NCBI GenBank assembly: GCA_038380435.1
Contig: JAWZYU010000020.1
Coordinates: forward strand, 44,424,307-44,488,306
Direction: 5' to 3'
Source: Ryuthela nishihirai
Taxonomy: Eukaryota > Arthropoda > Arachnida > Araneae > Heptathelidae
DNA: 64,000 nt
Part shown: positions 42,101 to 47,149 of the stretch, piece by piece
Layout of the letters: every line of letters begins with the position of its first letter
Numbering within the stretch: the stretch's first letter is position 1
Position numbers and translations under genes: made by a program
The notes under the pieces: model-generated
What the model was told of the DNA's origin: nothing
What the model saw: only the letters and a program-made list of their open reading frames with translations
Databases searched by the model: none

Positions 42101-43466
42101 ACTTAAAAAGTTGCTGAGCAGAAACTCTCAATAATTTTTTTAACGAAGATCACGAAGCGATTTCTCGCGCACTTAACTCACGTGTCCACTTACACCTGTC
42201 CTCGTGACATTTATTTATCTTTGTGGAGCACGTAACTCCCAATATCCACATTGCAATAACTACTAAGTTACCCGAATTCTGTTATTGACAAAATATTCAC
42301 TTACCCTAACAGATAAAAAATTTAAAAATAATCTCTATGCTTAAAAGAAGAAAATTTCACTAATGTTTTAACAAAATGTTCTCTGTACTTATAGAATAAT
42401 TTCTGAAATTTTTTGACAAAACATTCTGTATCTTTATAATAAACAAAATTTGGAAATCCTTCTTGCAAAAAATTATTAAAAATTAATAATTAATTTTCAT
42501 AAACAAATTAGTGAATTCTTTTGCCAAAATATTCCCAAATCTATTAACAGAAAAATTAGCAATTTCACTTTTACAAAATTTTCTCACTTTATTATATTTT
42601 TTATATTTTTTTACTATTATTATTATTTTATTTTCCCACTTATTTGAGAAAAATTTGCAAATAACTTGAAATGTATTCTCTATTCTTACAGATAAAAAGA
42701 CACGTTAATAATTCTGGAAATTATTATTTTATTAATTGTGGGTTTAACTTGATTTAATTATTCCCTAAACTTGTAGAAGAGTTGTAAAAATCATTTCTAT
42801 GCTTATTGAAAGATTATCATTATTTCACAATATATTCTCTACCATTATGGAAGAAAATTAATAATTCCTTTAATGCAAAATGTTTTACGCATAAAGTGAG
42901 AAATTAGTATAGTGTTTCAAAAATATTTCCTACGGTTAGAAAAAAAAATGTGAAGTAATTTACAAAACATATTCTCCACGGTTATGGAGGAAACGTTTGA
43001 AACTTATGTTTTAATATCAGGAAAGAAATCCTTTGTAAGCAAATTTTAACTCATATTCTACAGATGCAAAACGACGTTGATATAATATTGATAACATTTT
43101 CGGTATCCATATATATTCTTATTTTTGGCCCTTGTTAACATAGTTCTATAGAAATTTAACACAGATAATTTTACGTATTTCTAATGGGATATATCATTCT
43201 AGCTTTACAAAACTACAGAATGATGAGCTTCAACTGAAAATGAGACATTATTGAGTATAGTATTTTTTGTTTGGCTAGCACACTAGACAGAGAAGTTAAG
43301 CATAAACAGTTCATATAAATAGAAACATTACTTACCAAATAATGATTTACTTGATTAGAGTCCATATTAGGATAAGGTGTATAGACAGCTAAAGCTACAC
43401 AATTGCAAAATATTGTGACTAGGATGAGGTATTCAAATGGCGTTAACATGGAGTTAAGGAAAATCT
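6034..43466 (-). CDS. Voltage-gated calcium channel alpha-1 subunit, L-type (Cav1), partial gene (10 exons)
   Basis: The gene encodes the pore-forming subunit of a plasma-membrane calcium channel. Ten minus-strand exons join in the order 43466-43336, 40590-40451, 38097-37991, 33888-33736, 32532-32339, 28386-28283, 25395-25280, 19284-19237, 16669-16573, 6194-6034. They total 1251 bases, every intron has GT-AG ends, and every split codon rejoins in frame. The product covers domain I, the I-II linker and IIS1. The Cav1 class follows from the beta-binding helix ([13 protein letters not shown] rather than the Cav2 ERELNGYMEWIS type), the acidic EDIEPDD that follows it, and a [16 protein letters not shown] IIS1. 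The arthropod counterpart would be Drosophila Ca-alpha1D. N-terminal exons and everything from IIS2 onward are not found here. Exon placement comes from reading splice sites and family conservation, without transcript data. Confidence 0.93.
6525..7291. mobile_element. Palindromic composite TIR element, copy A
   Basis: TA flanks both ends (6523-6524 and 7292-7293). The terminal repeats are CAGTCGCTCAAAAAAGTATC and its inverse, typical of Tc1/mariner-like short elements, extended into arms of about 100 bp. The interior (6660-7045) is built from repeated palindromes of GGAGCGTGTGCAGTTACTGC type, with AACGGTAACTGCACACGCTC and TGAGCTCACACGATCC motifs in series. No transposase is encoded. Confidence 0.75.
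7670..7855 (-). mobile_element. SINE-2, tRNA-derived
   Basis: Read on the minus strand it has a B box (GGTTCGAGCCCCGGGTAAGG-like in sense) near the head and a tail ending in TGCTTGAGGGGGT. It matches the copies at 50706-50905 and 57747-58095. The head is truncated after the CCACTC anticodon-arm region. Confidence 0.75.
7970..8005. repeat. TA microsatellite
   Basis: Two (TA)n runs separated by AGACGCTG. Confidence 0.8.
8407..9622 (-). mobile_element. Tc1-like transposon, about 1.2 kb, inactive
   Basis: Its ends are near-inverted copies (TACCGAAGAGCCAAAACATT at the left; the right end inverts to CACCGAAAAGCCAAAACATT) and are flanked by TA. It carries one transposase gene on the minus strand, which is broken. 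Size and layout are those of a complete Tc1-like element. Confidence 0.88.
8439..9474 (-). pseudogene. Tc1-like transposase, frameshifted
   Basis: It would encode a DDE transposase of about 340 residues, the usual length. Recognised in order are helix-turn-helix segments ([20 protein letters not shown]), a GRPR-like linker motif, the first catalytic aspartate in VWSDES and the second in [11 protein letters not shown]. The third position reads NPIGHLW, with glycine where the family has glutamate. A single-base deletion follows the ATG at 9474, and at least two further frame changes lie near 8940 and 8660. It cannot make an active enzyme. Confidence 0.85.
9944..11335. repeat. 42-bp minisatellite
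   Basis: The unit is 42 bases (AATTGTCAAAGCATCGAACT then TGTAATCTCCTAGTCTCAGGAG). About 16 nearly identical copies lie at 9960-10650, then increasingly diverged copies to about 11335. Because 42 is a multiple of three, several frames stay open on both strands (up to 236 codons). These open frames repeat a 14-residue motif (for example [14 protein letters not shown]), with no membrane, signal or domain feature, so I treat them as a by-product and not as genes. Confidence 0.9.
12508..14596 (+). mobile_element. hAT-type element with 15 tandem copies of its 3' end
   Basis: The left end is TAGGGGTTATCAACGTGGGG and the right end GGTTGAGAACCGCTG, an inverted pair. CTCTATTA (12500-12507) and CTCTATTG (14597-14604) form an 8-bp duplication with one mismatch. 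From about 12690 the element contains 15 head-to-tail units of 127-128 bp. Each unit holds TATACTATAACTATAG, a palindrome-like core, and finishes with AAAAGGTTGAGAACCACT, the element's own terminal repeat. Open frames of 68-74 codons inside are created by the repetition and are not genes. Confidence 0.85.
15173..15534 (-). mobile_element. SINE-1, full-length
   Basis: A reverse-strand copy from TTGGGTTGTTTTACATCTGA to a tRNA-like head ending GCGCGCTACCGACTGAGCC. AAATAAACG (15164-15172) and AAATAAGCG (15535-15543) flank it as a target duplication with one change. Confidence 0.9.
15655..16227. mobile_element. Foldback TIR element, CACTCAGTGGCC family
   Basis: TA flanks both ends. The left end, CACTCAGAGGCTCCTTTATT, pairs with the inverted right end CATTTAGTGGCCCTTTTTTT. 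Both arms contain related inner sequence (AAGATCTCAATTAAATCTAT on one side, its inverse near 16080-16120). It has no coding capacity. A second copy is at 54937-55835. Confidence 0.65.
16573..16669 (-). CDS. Cav1 exon: I-II linker, variable segment
   Basis: The exon encodes [20 protein letters not shown] and then [12 protein letters not shown]. The acceptor is catcgctgcag and the donor AAAAG|gtcagt, 97 bases. It is in frame with the exon on each side and leaves AG of an arginine codon. The sequence is hydrophilic and ends SWWSFK-R, leading into the basic run before IIS1. This part of Cav1 is poorly conserved, so the call rests on frame, splice sites and position. Confidence 0.85.
17030..17404 (+). 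mobile_element. SINE-1, diverged
   Basis: The tRNA-like head (TAGTTCAGTCGTAGCGCGCC, GGTTCGGGTCCC) and the tail (TTGCTCATAGGTAAAACAAC) are both present, with many substitutions and a shortened core. Confidence 0.8.
17464..17894 (+). mobile_element. Non-autonomous TIR element keeping the start of a DUF4817-type transposase
   Basis: The inverted ends are long, about 85 bp, beginning CAGGGTGAATCAGAAAAAGT with the inverse at the right, flanked by TA. Inside, an ATG at 17648 starts [20 protein letters not shown], which resembles the N-terminal DUF4817 helix-turn-helix found in some arthropod transposases. It stops after about 28 residues, so this is an internally deleted derivative that depends on another copy's enzyme. 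Confidence 0.75.
18226..18772. mobile_element. Foldback Tc1-like short element
   Basis: The ends are CTGGACAAAAAAATGGAAAC and an inverted right end carrying TGTTTCCATTTTTCTGTCC, with TA at the left. Inner arms repeat in inverted order: a GTATTCAAAGAGTTATGAAT stretch near 18430 faces TTCATAACTCTTTGAAAAC near 18610. The inner core is shared with the CACTCAGTGGCC family despite different ends. Confidence 0.6.
19237..19284 (-). CDS. Cav1 exon: I-II linker, acidic segment
   Basis: This 48-base exon reads [16 protein letters not shown]. It begins with the Cav1-typical EDI-acidic stretch that directly follows the beta-binding helix. The acceptor is ttttaattttag and the donor AGCA|gtaagt. The first two bases complete the glutamate codon from the previous exon and the last base begins a serine codon completed by the next. 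Its small size makes it a candidate for alternative inclusion: removing 48 bases keeps the frame. Confidence 0.9.
19480..20178 (-). pseudogene. DUF4817/mariner-type transposase fragment (C-terminal half)
   Basis: It encodes [20 protein letters not shown], then [20 protein letters not shown] and [20 protein letters not shown]. These resemble the second aspartate box (QDGAPPHF type) and the WPPRSPDLTPLDFFLWG box of arthropod mariner-like transposases with a DUF4817 N-terminus. The third catalytic aspartate appears as TPLD. The DG box reads QDGTQPHF. The N-terminal half is missing and the first part of the open frame (to about 19960) is unrelated low-complexity sequence. A terminal-like GTGTTCGAAAAATAATGGTC lies downstream near 19485. 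Confidence 0.7.
22009..22490. mobile_element. Palindromic composite TIR element, copy B
   Basis: It opens with a complete 214-bp palindrome (22009-22222, TA-flanked). This is followed by GGTGGTCATATTATTTTGAT, the GAGCGTGTGCAGTAACTGCA core and a further outer arm ending TTTGAGCCACTG before TA. Ends and core match copies A, C and E. Confidence 0.75.
22956..24452 (+). mobile_element. Tc1-like transposon, about 1.5 kb, nearly intact
   Basis: The inverted ends CACTGGTTTTCATAAATTAA and its right partner (inverse of TTAATTTATGGAAACCAGTG) are flanked by TA at 22954-22955 and 24453-24454. It carries one transposase gene in the plus orientation, against the host gene. Confidence 0.9.
23207..24240 (+). 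pseudogene. Tc1-like transposase, few frame breaks
   Basis: The family's usual length of about 340 residues is readable across three frames. The N-terminal helix-turn-helix ([20 protein letters not shown]) and the second DNA-binding region are present. The catalytic triad is [17 protein letters not shown] and NPIEHVWDD, all three residues intact with the spacing of a DD34E enzyme. Breaks are a one-base shift near 23240 after the probable ATG at 23207, a TAA at 23767 followed by a one-base shift near 23790, and a T-run shift near 24100. The C-terminus ends RGEHTPY at 24240. Damage is slight, so this copy died recently or carries sequencing errors in runs. Confidence 0.88.
24871..25260 (+). mobile_element. 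SINE-1 beside the splice donor of the beta-binding exon
   Basis: The tRNA-like head (GGTGGCTCATCGGTAGCGCG, GGTTCGAGTCCC), core and tail (GCTCAGAGATAAAACAAC) are all present, slightly shortened. ATTCGTGAAT (24861-24870) and ACTCGTGAAT (25261-25270) form the target duplication. The right copy occupies positions +10 to +19 of the Cav1 intron, whose first base is 25279. Confidence 0.88.
25280..25395 (-). CDS. Cav1 exon: beta-subunit binding helix (alpha interaction domain)
   Basis: The exon encodes [20 protein letters not shown] and then [18 protein letters not shown]. The Q-I-E-E-D-L-x-G-Y-x-x-W-I pattern is the site gripped by the cytoplasmic beta subunit, which controls trafficking and gating. 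The acceptor is tatttgaaatatag and the donor AAGGAG|gtaaga, 116 bases, ending with one base of a glutamate codon. A SINE copy occupies the downstream intron almost up to the donor; its duplicated target sequence begins 9 bases inside the intron. A mutated donor would read on into the SINE, because the frame stays open there for about 80 more codons. Confidence 0.96.
25559..26101. mobile_element. Palindromic composite TIR element, copy C
   Basis: TA lies on both sides. The outer arm CAGTCGCTCAAAAAGTATCC folds on its partner at 25680-25750, then come ATTGCATTATA-like sequence, the GAGCGTGTGCAGTTACCGTT core and a final arm ending TTTGAGCGACTG. It lies about 160 bases upstream (in gene sense) of the beta-binding exon. 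Confidence 0.75.
26380..26880. repeat. Probable foldback element related to 15655-16227
   Basis: GGTATTCAAAGAGTTCTGGA at about 26471 and an inverse-oriented AAAATCGTGATTTACATCGA to TCAGTGACATCATTAAATTA near 26730 match the two arms of the foldback core. Ends are not clear. Confidence 0.45.
27720..27905 (+). mobile_element. Old SINE-1 fragment, core and tail
   Basis: GCGCGTTAAAGACTATCC, GTGACCTGGCTATTTAACAT and TGTGTGCAAAAAAAATGCAG match the SINE-1 core and tail. The head is lost. Confidence 0.65.
28283..28386 (-). CDS. Cav1 exon: domain I end of pore loop and S6
   Basis: The translation is [20 protein letters not shown] followed by [15 protein letters not shown]. This is the end of the pore loop and the S6 helix that lines the inner pore and forms the activation gate. 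The acceptor is actttTCAG at 28387 and the donor AGTGG|gtaagt. The exon is 104 bases long and leaves two bases of a glycine codon, completed by the first base of the next exon. Confidence 0.96.
29876..29978. repeat. 24-bp tandem repeat, about four copies
   Basis: Units of GATCAACCGACAAACTGAGA followed by AACC repeat head to tail. The surrounding open frame of 118 codons is low-complexity at its end and not recognised. Confidence 0.85.
30203..30796. mobile_element. TIR element with CCGTATATTTCCGCAGATAA ends
   Basis: The left end, CCGTATATTTCCGCAGATAA, and its inverse at the right (TTATCTGCGGAAATATACGG) are flanked by TA. Further inverted matches occur inside (TTGTCTTATAGGACAG and CTCGTCTTATAGGACAG). 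No protein is encoded. The superfamily is not certain. Confidence 0.65.
30822..32254 (+). mobile_element. Tc1-like transposon, about 1.4 kb, decayed
   Basis: The left end, CACTGATAGAAATTGAAAAA, and right end (inverse reads CTGGCGGAAATTGAAAAAAA) are flanked by TA. One broken transposase gene fills the middle. Confidence 0.85.
31060..32068 (+). pseudogene. Tc1-like transposase, several breaks
   Basis: It begins [20 protein letters not shown] and [16 protein letters not shown], a typical helix-turn-helix start, then meets a TGA at 31173. Later segments show [13 protein letters not shown] (first aspartate), [13 protein letters not shown] (second) and [13 protein letters not shown] (glutamate), spread over different frames. 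All three catalytic residues remain, but indels near 31440, 31640 and 31760 break the frame. The end matches a VGSTPY C-terminus at 32068. Confidence 0.85.
32339..32532 (-). CDS. Cav1 exon: domain I turret, pore helix and selectivity filter
   Basis: The exon encodes the cysteine-bearing extracellular loop, [19 protein letters not shown] through GYWEGPN, then the pore helix [16 protein letters not shown] and the filter [12 protein letters not shown]. The pore glutamate that co-ordinates calcium is present. Three positions differ from the usual TMEGWTDVLYW pattern: N replaces M before the glutamate, N replaces D after the threonine, and N replaces W at the exon end. The acceptor is ttatgccacag and the donor AAT|gtaagt. 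The 194 bases fit the phases of both neighbours, so the exon is intact rather than a misread intron edge. Confidence 0.94.
32533..33735 (-). other. Cav1 intron, 1.2 kb
   Basis: It contains a short SINE-1 core remnant at 32725-32775 (TGTGTTCTTTAGCGTGCAGG), a diverged tandem of about 30-bp units at 33190-33370 (AGTTAGCATCCTCTAGTTAA) and a probable hAT-type element (33380-33630). Confidence 0.75.
33380..33630. mobile_element. Probable hAT-type short element
   Basis: The ends CAGGCCTGGCACATTA and TTTGCCCAGGCCTG are inverted partners. GCGACCCGCAAGC and TGGCCCACC/GCGGCCC motifs inside are typical of such elements. No convincing duplication was seen. Confidence 0.5.
33736..33888 (-). CDS. Cav1 exon: domain I S4-S5 linker and S5
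   Basis: The translation runs [20 protein letters not shown], then [20 protein letters not shown] and [10 protein letters not shown]. This is the S4-S5 linker, the S5 helix and the start of the extracellular turret, nearly identical to Cav1 proteins in general. The acceptor tttttcaaag and donor ACAG|gtatag give 153 bases in frame with both neighbours. The exon ends with one base of a glycine codon. Confidence 0.96.
34727..36880 (+). pseudogene. Non-LTR retrotransposon (LINE), endonuclease plus reverse transcriptase, broken
   Basis: An AP-type endonuclease comes first: [32 protein letters not shown] and GSDHYLV boxes at about residues 40-270. After a linker, reverse transcriptase motifs follow: [44 protein letters not shown]. 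The 602-codon frame stops at 36533, where the usual glutamine before CGFR is TAA. Reading continues past a second TAG in CVD-IFSLRQ to [17 protein letters not shown]. Near 36840 ITS is joined directly to DDIILLF, so the segment before the catalytic aspartates is deleted. The element then ends against a repeat. It lies opposite in orientation to the host gene. It resembles RTE/CR1-like elements; the clade is not certain. Confidence 0.9.
36882..37510 (-). mobile_element. hAT array-family element, about four units, truncated
   Basis: Inverse copies of the 127-bp unit (CTCTCAACCTTTTATGCTTC, GTACCCCTTGTATAG) repeat about four times, then the unique end CCCAAGTTGAGAACTCCTG. The left end begins inside a unit, so the terminal repeat on that side is lost. 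Confidence 0.8.
37991..38097 (-). CDS. Cav1 exon: domain I end of S3 and S4 voltage sensor
   Basis: The exon encodes [20 protein letters not shown] and then [15 protein letters not shown]. The S4 helix shows a basic residue at every third position, K-R-R-R-K, the hallmark of a voltage sensor; the last is lysine where arginine is common. The acceptor is ctcgtttcaacag at 38098 and the donor is CCAA|gtaagt. One base of a split serine codon is carried to the next exon. Its upstream intron contains a 381-bp tandem duplication that starts less than 100 bases from this exon. Confidence 0.95.
38098..40450 (-). other. Cav1 intron, 2.4 kb
   Basis: The first part is a tandem duplication (38192-39316). 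The rest, 39330-40450, is AT-rich with no recognised feature. Confidence 0.8.
38192..39316. repeat. 381-bp tandem duplication containing SINE-1 pieces
   Basis: TATACCAGAGAGGGGATTTT occurs at 38192, 38541 and 38922. The last interval is 381 bases and the first 349. Each unit contains a non-SINE part (TTCAATGGCGGAATATTTAC, CGTATCGAACCGTGG) and a plus-oriented SINE-1 core and tail (TTAATGGCCTTGATGGGAGG to CATTTAGCCTATTGTGTGC). The copies are nearly identical. Open frames of 81 codons recur with the repeat and are not genes. Confidence 0.85.
40451..40590 (-). CDS. Cav1 exon: domain I S2 and S3
   Basis: The reading begins [20 protein letters not shown] (S2, with the conserved acidic residues of the gating charge-transfer centre). 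It continues [20 protein letters not shown], then FVIVVIG (S3 with its conserved aspartate). The acceptor is ttattttcag at 40591-40600 and the donor is ATAGG|gtaagt. The length of 140 bases starts in phase 0 and leaves two bases of a glycine codon, which the next exon completes. All features fit a functional Cav1 voltage sensor. Confidence 0.95.
41493..42028. mobile_element. hAT-type non-autonomous element
   Basis: The ends TAGAGATGACATTGGGCTC and GAGCCAAAACTTATCTCTA are inverted partners. ACACCTAT (41485-41492) and ACACCCAT (42029-42036) form an 8-bp duplication with one mismatch. No protein is encoded. Confidence 0.7.
42290..43060. repeat. Diverged tandem repeat, AT-rich
   Basis: A loose pattern of TTTTGACAAAATATTC, TCTATACTTATAG and AAAAATTAAAAAT recurs every 60 bases or so. 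Copies are strongly diverged. Confidence 0.5.
43336..43466 (-). CDS. Cav1 exon: domain I segment S1
   Basis: The exon encodes the first membrane helix of domain I. The readable core is [20 protein letters not shown] followed by TPYPNMDSN and NHYL, a close match to the Cav1 IS1 helix and its acidic S1-S2 loop. The donor is TTG|gtaagtaatg, phase 0, joining to GAA AAA of the next exon. The acceptor is read as a pyrimidine-rich tract ending TATTATCAG at 43467. An AG two bases later would also work, so the 5' boundary is uncertain by a few bases. The eight residues before PFEY (IFLNSMLT) match poorly the usual VEWK-type lead-in. Either this end diverges or the true acceptor is elsewhere. The exon that should precede it was not found. 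Confidence 0.85.
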
Positions 43467-43730
43467 CTGATAATAGGAGACAATTAATTTCAGGCATCAT
43501 TATTCATATAAGCAATATATCTAATGGCTTCATTAAAACAAATATATATTTCCAGGAAGTGAGCCTCCTATCAACAGTTCTAAAGTCATAAAGAGAAAAT
43601 AAAGTATTTTTGCATAGATATTGATCACCTATGGAACAATGTTCCGTAAAAAAAACTAAAGCCTAATATTTATTTTGAAATGATCATTTTCCAATAACGT
43701 CCAAAATATATCACACCCAGTTCTAATTCT

Positions 43731-43785
43731 TCAAGCGGTACAATGCATATCCCTGTGCCCTAGGGATATGCATTGTACCGCTTGA
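43731..43785. repeat. Perfect 24-bp inverted repeat with a 7-base loop
   Basis: TCAAGCGGTACAATGCATAT plus CCCT is followed by the loop GTGCCCT and the exact inverse. The stem has no mismatch. Confidence 0.9.
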
Positions 43786-43842
43786 AATCGCTACCACACG
43801 GCAGCCTGGATCCTAATTTAAATCTTGTGTAATGGTATGGGT

Positions 43843-44129
43843 TGTTGGGTTGGGTTGTTTTACTTCTGAGCGGCACATTTTTGCACACCATGGGCTAAAT
43901 GGCCAGGTCACATGGACCCCGAAGGCTCAGAGAAGGTTGGGGGAGGGGACCCACTGGAACAGCTGTTGGGAGACAGATGGTAGCCCCCGTCAAGGCCATC
44001 CAGCGTGTTCTTTAACGAGCACAGGGTATGTCTCTCCCGCACACGGGGCCACGGCTTAACGTCCCATCCGACGGACGGCGGCCTTTCCAAGCCCATCGGT
44101 GTCCCCTACTGACCGTGGGCAGGGCGGAG
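43843..44129 (-). mobile_element. SINE-1, 5'-truncated
   Basis: The tail and core are present, but the copy stops before the tRNA-like head. AATGGTATGGGT flanks both sides (43831-43842 and 44130-44141). A 5' truncation with target duplication is the mark of LINE-type target-primed insertion. Confidence 0.9.
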
Positions 44130-44619
44130 AATGGTATGGGTGTTGATGTTTTCTACTGAAAAGTTTTTAAAAGTGTGAGCAGCGATTTGGTAATAAGATA
44201 TTTCCATTTTTCATTTTAACTTTAATTTAGGGAACTCTGATGTTTTATTTGCAATTCTAAATCCCTCAAAAGCAAACGCTAAAAATTTATTGAAAACAAG
44301 GGTAGAACAGGAATTTTTGCTTTATACTCTGAAGTTAACAAAGTAAGAGTAGCAACAGTTTACAGAGAATATAAATAAGAATCCGTTCTTGTTTTTAGTT
44401 ACAAGTTCTGTAAAAGGTTCAGTGCACAAACAGTGTGAGAAACAATGCTCTGCTAGAAGAGAGATTTTCTTGTGATCAAAGTTCTGCTCGCTGTGGCATT
44501 GAAAGGTTCAATCTACCTCAATGAAAGACTCTTCTCCCTGTGCCTGTGAAAGTGTGTGCGTGTGTTCTCTCCTGTACATTCTCTCTGTATCGAGTAAAGG
44601 TTATTCTCACTATAGCAAT

Positions 44620-44990
44620 GAAAGATTTTGATCTCTGTGACGATAAAAGGCTTTGCTCTCTGTGACGATAAAAGGCTTTGCTCTCTGTGACGATAAAAGG
44701 CTTTGCTCTCTGTGACGATAAAAGGCTTTGCTCTCTGTGACGATAAAAGGCTTTGCTCTCTGTGACGATAAAAGGCTTTGCTCTCTGTGACGATAAAAGG
44801 CTTTGCTCTCTGTGACGATAAAAGGCTTTGCTCTCTGTGACGATAAAAGGCTTTGCTCTCTGTGACGATAAAAGGCTTTGCTCTCTGTGACGATAAAAGG
44901 CTTTGCTCTCTGTGACGGTAAAAGGCTTTGCTCTCTGTGGCGATGAAAGTTTCTTCTCACTGTAGGGATGGAAGCTTCTTCTGTGTGGAA
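44620..44990. repeat. 25-bp minisatellite
   Basis: About twelve identical units of GATAAAAGGCTTTGCTCTCT plus GTGAC, with diverged units at both edges. The long open frames on the minus strand (162 and 168 codons) are translations of this repeat through three frames. Confidence 0.92.
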
Positions 44991-45328
44991 ATGAAAGTTT
45001 CGTTCTTTTGCCAATGATAGGCAATGCGTTACAATTCCTTGCTTTTCTGATGAAGATTCATTTTTCGCGATGAAATATTCCAACTGCTTTTTATTCAAAT
45101 TTGATCCTAAATGCTACCAGGAGTAAAATTATATGAGTTTTGTAAACAGTTACTCTTTACGTTATCGCCAGTAATTTATTAAAAAAAACAAGAGAATTAT
45201 ACCAAAAAAGTTTCATTAAGGAAGAATATTTCCTTTTAACCTTCAAAACGATTTCACTACAAAATTTGAGTCCCAGGGCACTAGATATTAAACCACAGAT
45301 AGAACTCACATTGCATCATTTTAACACG

Positions 45329-45482
45329 GTCAGTAGGGGACACCGATGGGCTTGGAAAGGCCGCCGTTCGTCGGATGGGAACGTTAAGCCGTGGCCCCGT
45401 GTGCGGGAGAGCCATACCCTGTGCACGTTAAAGAACACACTGGATGGCCTTGACGGGGGCTACCATGTGTCTCCCAACAAGT
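45329..45482 (+). mobile_element. SINE-1 core fragment
   Basis: GGTCAGTAGGGGACACCGAT to TGTCTCCCAACA is the SINE-1 core; head and tail are absent. Confidence 0.85.
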
Positions 45483-46552
45483 TTGGTTTCCTTCCATCTT
45501 TCATTAAATCGAATTGTAATTGTAATAAATCTTTAAGAAGCAAAATTAAATCAAAGTCAGTTGAGGTTAATTATACGCTTAAAACAACTGATTGATCTTA
45601 ACGTTTCCCACTTTAAATAAATCTTACTCTTCGACTGAAGAAGAAGAATTGTCTCTCCTGAGAATAAAAATTTCGATATACGTTCTCATAGAGGGCATCG
45701 AAGGACCCGGAGGAGTGAAGTGAAGTGTGTCATTGTCGGGCAAGCACTTGGAGGCCTCTCTGGCCAGTCACTGCAATGGAAACTTGCAACCTCCGCAGAT
45801 TCTCCGCACAACAAAAGACAATTTTGGTGAAGAAGAGTGATGTGATGATAAAGCATGGAAATGCTTGAAGCTGCCTTTTCACTACACTGTTTTCTTATTT
45901 TTACGCTCTAAAAATAGTTCATTAGTCATTGCCTCTCAAGTTTATTAAAACTCTAAAAAAATGATGAGAGTGTTCAGTTAAAATACTAATCAATAATTAG
46001 GATCTTTGCGAATATATTAAGAAACCTTTCTCGTAGTTGGATAATCGGTTAATTAATTGTATAATTGATAATGTGTTTGATTTGTGAGGAAACAATTAGA
46101 AGAGATCTATGCTGCTGAAAAATATTCCTTGTGTGCTTCCGTTAAAGGTGTTTTAAAGTGTTAAAGAGATGCATTAAAAAAAAGGTGTTTTCTGTTAGAA
46201 GCTTCTGCTCTATTTTTTAATTATGAGAAGGCGTTGAAAATGCTCATGCCAACGAAAAAATTTCTTAACCGTAATTGGGAACTTAGTTTGACTAAATATT
46301 TTACGAGGGGCGCTTGGATTTACTAGGTATTTTACTCATCGTTCCAAGTACAAATATTTCCAAACACCAAGAATTTTAAAATGGAAATTTCTATAATAAA
46401 GCGGTAGGTTTTTAATAATGTAAATTTTAAAGACAAGAGACTAGGAGTTTGAAGATATTGATTCCTGAGACAAAGAACTAGAAGACTGAAATGCAGATTA
46501 TAGTTTAAAACACTAGAATTTAGAAAATGCAAATATCTGAGACAAAACACTA

Positions 46553-46931
46553 GGTTGTTTTGTCTCTGAGCGGCACTTTTTTGCACACAATAGGCTAAAT
46601 GGCCAGGTCACAAGGTCCCCGAAGGCTCAGAGAAGGTTGTGGGAAAGGACCCACTGGAACAGCTGTTGGGAGACATAGTAGTCTCCAGTCAAGGCCATCC
46701 GGCGTGTTCTTTTAACGTGCACAGAGTATGGCTCTCCCACACACTGGGCCATGGCTGAACGTTCCATCCGACGGACGGCGGCTTTTCCAAGCCCGTCGTT
46801 GTCCTCTACCGACCGTGGGCAAGGAGGGAATTTTGCGGAAATAAATCTTTACGCTGACCCAGCTGAGACTCGAATCTAGGAACTGCAAATTACGAGCCTG
46901 GCGCGCTACCGACTGAGCTACCCCTCCCCCC
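46553..46931 (-). mobile_element. SINE-1, full-length
   Basis: It runs from the tail GGTTGTTTTGTCTCTGAGCG to the head GCGCGCTACCGACTGAGCTA. AAACACTA at the left and AAATACTA at the right are probable target duplications. Confidence 0.88.
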
Positions 46932-47149
46932 CAAATACTATGCAGAGAAAATTTAAAAGAAATGACGAACTGTACAATGGGAAACAATCGTATCTTGCCG
47001 CATTCATAATGGAATCATGTGATTAGTTTTTTTTCTAAGGACTGGTACTTTTTTCCTCAGGACCGGTACTAGACCCGGACCACACTATGAGAAATGATGC
47101 AAAAACATATATGAAAGAAACTGATTGCAAAGCTGCAAATCTTGAAGCA

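Larger units (their letters stand above)
40591..43335 (-). other. Cav1 intron, 2.7 kb
   Basis: It contains a hAT-type element (41493-42028) and a diverged tandem region (42290-43060). 40620-41480 is AT-rich with nothing recognised. Confidence 0.8.

Noticed and set aside
44518..45098. Two open frames of 162 and 168 codons on the minus strand.
   Set aside because: They are three-frame translations of the 25-bp minisatellite and have no other features.
45640..45880. A less AT-rich unique stretch considered as a first exon or promoter of the calcium channel.
   Set aside because: No frame on the minus strand gives a recognisable N-terminus and no core promoter pattern could be supported.
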